Assembly: GCF_032854445.1 (NCBI RefSeq) | Contig: NC_088302.1 | Location: forward strand, 13,699,338-13,763,337 | Direction of reading: 5' to 3' | Length of the DNA: 64,000 bases | From: Liolophura sinensis | Lineage: Eukaryota > Mollusca > Polyplacophora > Chitonida > Chitonidae | Part shown: one piece after another, positions 1 to 12,100 of the stretch | Position numbering within the stretch: position 1 is the stretch's first letter | How the letters are laid out: the number at the start of each line of letters is the position of its first letter | The notes under the pieces: model-generated | Told to the model about the DNA's origin: nothing | Seen by the model: only the letters and a program-made list of their open reading frames with translations | The model's database searches: none | Translations under genes and position numbers: made by a program

Positions 1-29
1 ACCGCGTCCAATAACATTTGGTCTTCCGG

Positions 30-133
30 CTATGTCGAAGAACACGAATGACAGCAGCGCGCCTTGTAGTTGCCATAGCGACACATCTTTAACCATTTCA
101 CCATTCCGCAGTATTTCGAATCATCCAGACATT
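30..133 (-). CDS. Exon 16: PLAC domain and stop codon
   Basis: The last coding exon, phase 1 in, follows a TTTCAG acceptor. It encodes the six-cysteine PLAC (protease and lacunin) domain, with cysteines at predicted residues 908, 915, 924, 933, 934 and 937, including the typical CC-x-x-C end. The stop is TAG at 30-32. PLAC is the usual C-terminal domain of ADAMTSL1, ADAMTSL3, papilin and MADD-4. The 3'UTR and poly(A) site lie beyond the window start. Confidence 0.93.
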
Positions 134-3100
134 CTGAAATCAGCAATGAAACAGGAGTGTGAATGACAAACAGGTCAACACTGATGAACCCATAGGGGCA
201 TTTTCTTCAAATTCCACTGATGAATTTATTTCAGAAATAATTTCATTCGAATGTTGATGTTCCATAAAGACAGCTAATTCATGTTAAGGTCATAACAAAT
301 ACCATGCGTTTTTCAGACTTTGAGATCATTGTAATAATGGGAAAGGTCACATAAAAAGGAAGTCTGTATTGAAGTCCGTGGACACTACGGTTGAAAGCTC
401 TAATGTGGTGACGTTATAACATAACACAACTGAGAACAATGGTAAGGGTGTTAGCAGGGCATTACCATATGGGCTATACCATCTGCCTGACCGTAAAATC
501 TAATTTAGGAGGTATGGAGTGTGAACTCATATTGCATACGTATAACTACATTTCTCATGTGCCATGTGCAGAGCATATGTTTGGTCTACAGAAGAACATG
601 AACTTTCCCGTTAGAAACAGCGTTACGTAAAGTCGTTTATTACAACATCACATTTGTTTACTTAACTTGAGATTTCTTTTCTTTTCGCCCACATAAACTT
701 TAAACCCAATACATAAGTGTCACACTGTGGAAAAAATAAAGCACCTTTTTTCTCTTTGGAAGGGACTAGATGTTATTATGTTTCAAAGTCATAACATTAT
801 ATAATTCTGCATAAACGTTCAAATCTCCACAGTTCAACCCCGGCTAAAACTTACACTATTTAACATTAAGAACATAGTGATACCGTAACTTAATAAGCTC
901 ATTTATCGCAAGTGTCTTGACACATAATTACAAGCAAATAATAAAAATAATATCTCAATGCTTATTTAGCATACAGTCCATTTCTGCTAAAAAACATTTG
1001 TAACTCAAAGGGGTATCTTTGTTCATTTATTTATTTGATTAATTGGTGTTCATTGCCGCATTCGTGAATTTTTAAATTTATGTGATGGTGGCCAAGTTTA
1101 TGGATGTAGGACATAGGACTACCCGGAGGCGCCCTTTGTCAGGAATCTGACAAATCTCCTGATTTAAAGCCACCGACGACTGAATTTGTCCACGCAACAT
1201 CAATGGTGAAGGGACTGAGAGTCGAAGCGAGCCAGCGCTTTATCAGGCTGAGTCAGCAAGGACAAGGGAGTATGTAATAAAGTTAAGATAAAAAGATTGC
1301 AAAGATGAACGTATGTCGTGCTTTCTAATCATTGTTTGTTAATTGTGTGTGTGGGGGGGGGGAGGGGGGGGGGTAAGTTTTTAGTCACCTGCCAGGAACT
1401 GTCAAATTTCTAATCAAGAGACATTGAATGTCTTCAAATGTCTTAACATCGTTTCCCAAGAAGTTTCTTGTTTACCGTAAATCTATAAAAGGTACACCTA
1501 AATGTGCTTCAAATGCACAAATCAACGGATTCATTTTTTCTTTGGCGTCTTCACAGGGTGAAAAAAGCTTTCTATGGCTGTATAGACAAATTGATGGGGA
1601 ACATCATCGCGCTTTGAACGTGTACATTCAAAGGCTACTGTGGATACACATTCCAATGTATTTTTTCGTCTTGGGAAGAAAGGGCAGCGAGGAAATTTCT
1701 AAGATATTCTTCCATCTAACTTAACAGCTCGGATCCGCGGCCGAGAAGACCGAATTCCAACCAGCTTTTTTCTTGACACCTCCTTAATTCAACCTAATGC
1801 CGCCCTTAGAAAGGGTTTGAACTGGCCTAATTCGAACTGACATTTCGAACAGACGCAAAAGCCTGCCCTCCACATTAAGATCAGTGGCTCAAAAAGCAGC
1901 CTGTCGTCCGAGTTGCTAGTCATCATTAACAGTGTACTTTCCGCCAATTATCAGCCGTGAGAATGGCACCCTACATAGCGTAGAGAAGCAGTAGGTACAA
2001 CGGGAGCATACTTCGTCCTACTTTTACTATACTTCCAGCCAGCATATACTGCTTTTACTATACCTCCCTCAGCCAGCTCCATTCCAGAGCTCTATTTATT
2101 ACGGCAGTTTATATGTCGCAAGAAGTAGTACACTTAGAAAAGTAATATTCTGATATCTCTTCTACTTACCAGTCCATTAGTCTATTTTTGTGAAACACAT
2201 AACGCCATATAACTACTTTTGAAAATACATTGCTCTATATTTAGAGAAGTTCAAAGGCATAGCATTTATGGCATGGAGAGAAAACCAAAACCATTATATT
2301 CCATTGTATCTATGTAGCAACTATCAAGCCGGATTTCATTATATACAGTACAACGTGGGATTTTCAAATGACGAGTGAATCTTTCTTGGTCATGACCAAG
2401 TATGTTTATGACATTTCTGGACATTTCTGTCCCTCGTTTTCCATTTGATCTCATTAGTAGTTATCTGTATTTAAATAACCATAGAGGTCGTAACATCAGG
2501 TCACCCAAAGAGATATTCATCTTTAACTGAAAAACTTCCCACGAAAATTGTCGACTGGAACGAAACAATGGCGGTTTTACTCCGTAACGACAATAATAAA
2601 ACGACAGGATCGAAGTCATGACCACAGGTTCGTTGATGCACACCATTAATTCCACTCTCACCTGAAGTACATCGGAGAACCGGACATCTCTTCATCGTTG
2701 GCGGTTTGACTTTGTCCAAACAATATCTCGGATTCGCTGGCATACCACTTTCCCCGCCAGATACAGACAATGCTCCTTGCTTTGTAACGGGCTTGGCCAC
2801 ATTCAGGGGTGCACTATACAGAAAGGCACAAAAGAAATAATGTACAGAAATTGTTCTTTACATTCTCCAGTGCACAAAAACAGCTTCATATTTGATATTT
2901 TGCATGTAAATGGCGACAAATATAAATTTTATTCTTGTACGCAAGTATTGACAGAGCACGAATCTGACTTGCCGTATTTTCTTTCCTAATCCCCAAATTA
3001 GCACAACTTCACGCTTAACGCTCAAAAAGAGTGAGCCTTATAATATCTATCTCCGCTTCACAAGCCTGTTAATAGAATTTGTGCAATTGTCTTCAACCGA

Positions 3101-6100
3101 GACATATTTGTGCATGGAAGAAATGGTATTGTGACGAATCACCAAACGGAAGACGGCAGTGAGCTGCATTCGGTCCATTAACTTTGTTGATCTGAGCAAG
3201 GCATTTTTTTTACTCCTTTCCTATAATGTTTTAATTTGTATCATCAAAATCCATCATACCTTCTTTCTGACAAAGTTATTGATGCCTTTTATTTCGTTCT
3301 TACATCTGCGGTATATATGCAGGCATCCAAGTCACCTGAGATTTTAAACTTGAGTTATACATTTAAATAAGTTAATAAGAGTTTTAATTTGATTTATGAC
3401 TGGCTTCAACATATGTCGTCCTTGAACGTTGATTTATTAAGGTTTAACTAACGCGTATCAGAAAAAGAGATATGAATACGGGTAATTGTTGCCTTTATGG
3501 TTGACGAATGTGACTGTTGTTTGACGCCATACTCAAATTTTTCCTTATTCGATGGATGGAGGAAACCACAGAGTACCACGACAAAACCAATGACCTTCTG
3601 CAAGGTATTGGCGAACTTTTCCACCTGTCAACCGCTCACTATCACAAGGCCCCACGCAACTAATGGTTGTATTACTGTTGAAGAAGAAGAAAAAAAAACG
3701 ACACAAATAGGCTATTTATGCTTTAATAAGGCTTATTAACCAATAATGCAGTCTTTACGCCTACAAACTCAGAGGTTTATACTCGGTGTGTTTTGCCTCA
3801 CCCGACGCGTATTCTTACCTCACCCCATGACGACGCCTTCCAGACAGGAAGACAAGTGTTTTTATCACATGTATCCACACAGGGTTCCTGATCTCTCCCC
3901 TCGTTTTCACATATTGCGTTGGTGTTTTGCGTTCCATCCCATACGCAACACTGAAACACGAAGGCAGGAAATGTAGGTCTTTTAACGTACAATTGGTATA
4001 ATAATTGCATTTCCCAGCCCTTATGTAGATCTATAATTACGTGCATGAAGCAAATATGCAGTTAAATGTCTTAGTCGCTGGTCTCACAGCTCATCAAAGA
4101 ACCACAGCAACACACAAAGGCGAAGAGGTTCTATTCTTAGCCGCTAATTGTCGTTTTTAACATTGAGGGAATGGCTCTCGGCAACTCAATTACGCCAATA
4201 ACGATGTTTTGGTAAATCAAACTCCCTTAAGTTCGAGACGAATGCGTTACATTTCGTCTCCTTCGACGCCGTTTTGATAGCAGGTATCGTCAGTTGTGTC
4301 AGTGTTACACTATCCACTTGATGGATACAATGAAAGGTTTCTCCTGGCGGGCCCTAGCCCTATACTTTAGGCCTCAGTGGTGAAGAGTATACACTTTTGT
4401 TAGATAAAAGGTTGTTCTCTGTTGACAAACTCTGATATTGTACAAAACATAAATGGCAATACAACCCAAAATACTTTATCTTCTAACACAAGCCATGGGT
4501 CTGAAAGACTGAAGTAGAGTTAATCACAATTTTAGAACATGAACTCACATTCAATAAACTCACAACTGAAATCAGTTAAAAAGTGTTAGTCGGAGTTCAT
4601 TTATAAATCTCTGAGTTTGATCGTCGAGTTTATGATCCATAATTAAGGATGTTTTTCTCAAGCCTAGCATTTAACAGTACTAAAAGATAAATGGCCAGTT
4701 ACTGAGAATGCGAGTTTGTAACCAACTTCCGAATATTCATGGCATTTCTGAATGTACTAAGTGTATAGAAAAAGGTATATATGTTGCGCTTTCGTGCTTT
4801 TCCTTACTTTGTGGCACAGCACTGCGAAAATGAAATGTAATAAATAAATCACAAAACATTTTTTCCTTACTTTTGTGCGTGTAATATTAACATCACACTT
4901 CCAGTCTCCAATACAGGTCCTTTTTCTGGATGGTCTCTGTAGGCCTTGCCTTCTACAATGTTTCAGAGGATATTCCCTGATTATGTCTCTCTCGTAAAGT
5001 TCACAAGTAATTTCCCTCCTCTGAATACCGGATGCACCGCAGAGCGCTGGACAGTCTGACCAGGGCCCGTGCATGTACAACAAGACAGCCCCGCTGGAGT
5101 AATTTTTAATATGCTTTTTGGTCGTGAAGTTTTTCATTCTGTTCTGGAGATAAACTTGTAATCGGTTTCTCTGGACCTCTGCTTCAGCTGGTGTGTGGAC
5201 CCTAAGGTATAAGGAAGCCACGACAGTTCCAACCACACATGTAAATACTGTGTTGTTATCCATGGCGTGGGTCCGTCTAATCCGGACTTTTCCACTCTTC
5301 AACTCACGTACATGCTTACCATGTCCTATGGACATTCCGTTCCGAAGCCAGACAAGACTGGGCCTCTTGCCGCCGGTAGTTTTGCATCGAACTGTCACCC
5401 TTGTGCCTAGTAAAACACTCGCCTCACCACCCACGCTTAAGACGACCTTCCTCACTGGGTTCAACTGGAACAACTTGGATTTATCCTCTTTGATTCGTAT
5501 TTTTTTAGGACAAGGCACTGCCTGACAACTTTGAATGGCTTGCGGTCTCTCTCCGTAGTTGCAGTTCTGAGATTTGGTGTCGGTGTATGTGCCGACCGGA
5601 AGCATCTTCATACACTTTACAAGCCGGTATTGTTCTCCCTTACCACACGTACTGGAACACTGGAAAACGCAATTTAGAATACTGAATCGTAAACTCGTCT
5701 ATCATTTGTCAGAACTGTGACCAGCTACTGGTGCACAACTCTAGAATTTACTTACAATTTGAGAAAAATAAAAGAACATACTAATCATTATAGTTGGCGT
5801 AAACTGAAGATCGTCAGAGAGATATGTTTATCATGGGCACATTTGCAGGGAAGGGCAAAGGGCAGTGAGCGATGGAGAAAACTATACTACTTCTGCCTTA
5901 GAATTTCTACGTAGCATGCAGGTCAACACCAAGACAAAAAGGCGATATGACAATAATAACTGATCCAACACACTTTTCTTCAACATACATAAATTAAGCT
6001 AAATGGAATTACAATCAACCTAGCTCTGAGAGCGGTTGTCCATGTTCCCAGCTCATCTTGCACATTAACCTGTCTGAATCGTTACATTCACTAACATGGA

Positions 6101-9100
6101 ACTCGGTATTGTCGCCTGCGTGGTCCTCAAAATGTCAAGGCTGTACATGTGAAAACATGGACGCCGTGATCTTAAATTATTCTGTTTCCATATCACCTCA
6201 TTTAATGAATAATTAAGACCATATTGTCGCAAGTATTGCAAAAATAAACGAGTCATCTATTCGGACTGCCTGAGAATGACTTTGTGATATGAAGGCAGAA
6301 TTATCATAGGGATGAAAGAAATATGTTCCTGTAGCTTACGGCGTCGACACCTTGAGGACAGTGAACTCGAAAAGTTCCACGTTAGAGGATAGAAGAGTAC
6401 AAATCTGTATTTCTGAAAGTTAAGCTGGGAAGAATAAAACAGATCTCAGATCTATTGCCCACGATATGATGCCATACACTATGATATGATACCACGGCGG
6501 ATTGACAGACAGGGGCTATCGAGAAAACGACTTAATGAATTAATAATTCAGCTATGCATTGTCCAAATTTGCCACCACATCTTAACCTTACTCTCCTTCG
6601 AATTAAAGAATGAATGAATGATTATGGCTTTTCATATCTCCATCTAAATTTTAAGCTGCAAGATTTGAAATCAGGTTTCAAAATTCTAATTCTGTTCACT
6701 TCTAATAGATCGTGACGCATGAGCAGCACATCCAGGTGGAGACCGGATTTAGTTCCTGCAGACTATTGCGCACCTGACTCCATTCCCCTGTCCACCAAAA
6801 CGTAGCACAAGTGTTTGTATTACAGCTCCTGTTCCTCGGTGGCGCCGGAAGTCCACACATGACATCTGGAAGTGGTAAGGTCTCATTACTCCTCAACGTC
6901 ACTTCCTGTATACACGCGACGGTCCGTGACATCACACCACCTCCGCACGTGACCGAGCAGTTCCCAAAGATTCCCGTCCGCCATCTGCAATGTTCAGAAT
7001 GAGTGCATGGATGATTATGGCTTAACGAGACTTAACAGGATTATATAGGAATGTTTCCCACTTATCGTAATTGGGGCCTTAGCTTTGTAGTCTTTAACCA
7101 TTCCTGTCTAACGACGTTTTGGGAGCTAACTGGTAAAGCAAAACTCATGCATTGCAAAAGGAACAATTGGCATTTAAGTGAGGACCCCAATCCCCATTGC
7201 GCAGGAAAAAGTACCTCATTTCCAGTCCAGGGACCCGTTTTACAAAGCCGCCGCAATATGTTGCCAGGTAAAATAGGCCAGGCGCGATTTAAGACTGTTT
7301 CCTAAAACAGACCTCAGGAGTCGGTATTCACGAAGCATTCGTAAAGTTACGTGCACATAACTACCATGCCTGGTAACTAACACTGTAGGCATTCGTAACC
7401 ACCATAGTTACGTGTTAGTCAAGAGGGCTTCGTGGATCAGACCCGTTATATTCCATCCTCATTAGAACAACACATTACTTTTGGCCTATAATTTTCTGAA
7501 TTTTGAGTTTTTTTGCAGTGATCACTGATTCTGCAAATATTTCCCGAAATGAAGCCGACATCGTCGAAAATAGCAAAACTGTCTCGAATCCCAGGACTAT
7601 TAAGTCTCAGATTAACACAAGTACCCTTCTTTATTATACTGATAAATACAAACCGAATTTGGGCAGCTGACGAGTCCTTATTGTCCTACAATATTATTCA
7701 CATCTGGTAAATCTCACCTAGGTGGACACGGAATATCATTGCAAAGTCGTCTCTCGCTCGGGGGTCTATTCTTGGAGTCACACAATGACGAGTTCACCCT
7801 GGTACCATTCTGGACGCACTCAATTAGCGTCTCCTGTACTCCTGTCGACGCATAGGTAAAAACTGAACAAAGTGACCACTTTTCTATTTAGGAGAATATG
7901 TCCATAACTACTATTGAAGGTCATGTTATCTTGGGCGATATGTTCAAATAGACATTTAGATTTACCAGGATCATCCACTACGATTTCAGTGTCGTCGATA
8001 TTTTGCTCCTTGTGGCAATAAATCAATATTATTATTTCTTAAACAATTCTGTGTAAGTAGATGGTTGTTCGTGGTTGAAATGCCCACCTTCCTTTCCATT
8101 TAATAACGTTGCTATGTTAACATGTTTGCATAAAATTCAATGAAAATTTTTATTTTTTTGATATTAAAAATTACTGCATTCGTGTTTTTCAAAACTTTCT
8201 TACTTGGACGCTATGTATATGAATACTTGTTTTTTTTATGTATATATGTCTATGTTTAACTCTACAGAGGTTTAAGGCTAACGTAAAACTGCACAATTTA
8301 GGTTGTGTCTTACTTCTATTTTTGGATGACATTATAAGTCTTGCATCTTATGCACTCATCATTTAAATCAATCAAATGTAATATAAAATTACATGACTGA
8401 CCGCTACTAGTGAAACGTAATTTCTGACAAGTCGACTAAGATTGGTGAAGATTATTTAATCGACATCTGGGTGCTGATAAGGAAGTATTGAGTTTGATAA
8501 CCGCATATAATATTTCCACCAGCACTAAGGGGTGCTCCAAGACTTGCAAGGCATAATCTTGGCTTTGCGGTTACAGGAGTAAGGGATATCCTGACATCCA
8601 TTGACTCCAATGAAATTCTGTACATTCAGATGGGAGGTACCGACGTTTGACTGGGTGTTGGTGATGCCGACTTTATTTATGATCAAATTAAATTAACATT
8701 ATTACACGCACCTCCGAGACAGGAATGGCTACATGTGCTGTGACCAGCGATCCTCCACACGTAGATACAGCCCGTCCCTTGGCATGGCTCACTCTCTCTT
8801 GGTTTCTGGCCTGTAAGGAACAGAAATCCACACCACTTCAATTACGTAAGAGTGGTAGAAAAACATACCCATTCAATTTGAGGCGTATTGGAGAAATTTT
8901 TATCACCCATGTGAATTGGCCATAAATTGTCTCGAATGACTAGAATACCTGTAAAATGCCGCGGAGTGACACCTGAAGCCTGACACATTCCGATTCGGCG
9001 CTGACAGATGGGTGTGATAATGTCCCGATGGTCGAGAAATCTTTTTAACACTAACGACTGGTGTTGTTAACAGTGGTTCAACGGTGACCCTCTAGAAAAC

Positions 9101-12100
9101 AATGTTAATGGCCATGGACTATATAGGAAGTTTCTAATGAGTGAGAACGGAAGATGCACAATTGTATACACGCCGGCAGTCACGTGCAAACTGAGGTCTA
9201 GATGACATGCGCCTTTGCACTGTAAAGTAACAACCAGGTCGTGCAAATAAGTAAACCTGTTTGCACAAAGCCACTGACATCTTCAGCAGTTCGTGAAAAT
9301 ATGTCGATACTTCAGTGAAGAGGGTTTAATTGGTCGATACTTTCAATTGTCAATCGACAAACTACAATACCCCAGGTGTCACAAGCATAGACTTGGTGTT
9401 TAGATACCTGTATACCAAGCAGCTACTTCAAAATTCCGCCGTTACAAAACAACATGTTGTTACACAAGATAGACATATGCTACGTACATGGGATTTTTCT
9501 TCAGTGCGGGTGTACTTGAGTTCTTTAACTTATATCGCTTGGTAAAGATGGTAAAGAAACTGCTAAATTTTCTGTAGAACGATGTATCAACCCATATAAC
9601 CAAAGTATTCAGTCTGGGTTTTTGTTATCGTTGCAAACAATTCTTTTTCACTTGTCGTTTTCTGTTAGAGGTGCCATTGTACGTACACTTATGATGCTGT
9701 GCCCTATTCAGCATTATATCCTGTTAGTCTAATACAATCTTTATGTAAAATTAATAGCATTTGTGTGCTATGCTGAACAGAATAATCTTCTGCTTTCACA
9801 AAATACATTCTAGCATCACTCAAACAACAAACTGTCTGTTAACTTAAGCAGATTATGGTTTGAGAGTATGTTTGAGCCATGTCCACAACCATCGGAAGAA
9901 TTCACTGTAAAGTTTGCCTTGCATGGGGTTTTAGGCCTTAGAAATATTGTCACTGAATTTGAGGGAAGTTAAGCTATACATATGACACCAGAGTTGCCAA
10001 ATCTTCACGTGACGTCATAACCTTACCTGTGCATTCGCTGTCAGACAGGTCGGTGATGGTCTCCAGGAAGCGGAGGTATACCTTACAGCGGACGTATCTC
10101 TGTCTGACACCCTCACCGCAGGTCTTACTACATGGACCCCATTCCGAGGCGATGAATCTTTCAGAAGAAAACAAGACATAGTCAGTCAGAGTTAATGTGG
10201 TCTAAACTGCATGGATTATCGAGATTTCCATTACCTAACAAAAGAGGCAGAACTTCGTAAATTCGTTAGCTCTTAGCATGGCGTTGAATAAGTTATAAAA
10301 AATTAGGACAGCAGTTTCATCAGAGTTATTGTCAGACGGAAACTATCCCATTTAGCCACATATCTCGGGGCCCGTTCCAAGAAACAATCGCAAATTGCGT
10401 CTGGCATGACTTTCATGGAAACATAGTGAAGAGACACGTCGCTATGGCGACTGCGTTTGGCTTCGTTTTGCGACAGCTTTTTAAAACAAGCTCATGACTT
10501 ACAAGAGAAGGACAAGATGAATATAAGCATATGACCTTTGACATCACTGATCTGAACTGAAGCAACATCGATCACTCCATCACCAATTGCCTTTTCGTGT
10601 TAGACGACCTAGGTGCATGATGGCGAACAAGCCCAACGGACCAATCAGCAGAGACGTACCTGGGTTCGGTGGACACCTCCTGGTTTGGTGTGACGAGTCT
10701 ATCAACCTCCCCCGGATTAGTCTCCGGTCTCTTGGAATCTTTATTTTGTGCCAGAGATGACTCTTGTACTTCTGCCGATTAGAAACATGCCATTCGTGAG
10801 GATAACGTGTATTCGGGGAAGAGGAAACGTATTGTTAATCAAAGTTTCTTGAGAATAATATATCTTTTTTTGTTCTCGTATGAGCTAAATCATTTTTACA
10901 ATTGTTCATTAGCTTGTACAAAAATATTCAAGGTATTTAACTGTATCTAAACGCTGTTTCAATCCTGTAATAAAGAAGGGTCAATTGATGACCTTTGCAT
11001 AATATGTGGGAACTTTTACTCCGAACGTAGATGATGTGGACTTTAGATAAAAGAAACAGCGAAAACTGGTATCTGGTCACAAAGAACAGGTCAAAACACA
11101 ATCACCTTCTATTCTTTCTCGTATCGTTTATGACAAATAGCTCACACAACTAACGAAATATAAAAGATTTCTAGTTTGGAAGAAATTACATACTGGAACA
11201 TGTTTTTTATGATAACTGTTAATACACGAGTGTATACTCACGTTTCCTTTCAGGTAGATGTCTGATAACTTCTTCTGAAATAATAATGGGTGATTCAGTT
11301 GTGTGGGATAACAAAAGAAGCTTTTACAGTATACAAGTACATATAGCAAAGATAAAAGACTGCAAACATTGTGTATAAATTATTAAATCAATTATTACCT
11401 TATCTATGTTATAATTTCACCCTGGCGTCATTCTCTCCAATGAAGGCGAAATGCTTTTCTTAAACAGCGTAAAGAGTAAAGAGACCTAAGAAAACATATG
11501 TGTATCCGAACATAAATGTGTTAAGAAGTTATGATAATCTTATGTGAGACAAACAGTATCATTTACAAACAATTTTAAAAATCTGCCAACAAAAAGTCAA
11601 AGGCTTTGTCAAACCACACACCTTCAGGTCATATCTTACCTTTCTTGTCATAGCAAGGTATTTCCGTGTTGCACTCGCGTTTCGTTTCCGGTCGGATACT
11701 CAAGTCACAATACTCGTCACCAACATGACGGCAGATGACGGCGCGCTGTTGCATTCCGCTGTCACATGATACGCTACACTACAATGACACGTCAAGGAAA
11801 GCGTGGTTAGTGACTAGAGTGACATATTTATAGATAGTCCTATGAAATTCATGTTTCAACACTGTTTGCAACAATAAAACATATGCTTTGATATTATAAT
11901 ACCATAACACCCTCGTAAGAGTGCCATCTTGAGATTTGAGTCTATTCCCTAGATGGATACATACAATTTAAATTACATTTTAACATTTTTATAGACCAAG
12001 CAAGCAAAAATGCTCGGATTCTTTGTACGACGGAATAACTATACGACTTATATTTGTATTGAAGTTATTTTTCGAAAAATCAGCTCATTCCATAACTTAC

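Noticed and set aside
5193-5525. Plus-strand 110-codon frame opposite the Ig/TSR9 exon
   Set aside because: It is the antisense of a securely identified coding exon and has no features of its own.
10370-10500. Possible MITE beginning gggcccgttccaagaaac
   Set aside because: The start resembles known element ends, but no convincing inverted partner was found at the right side.
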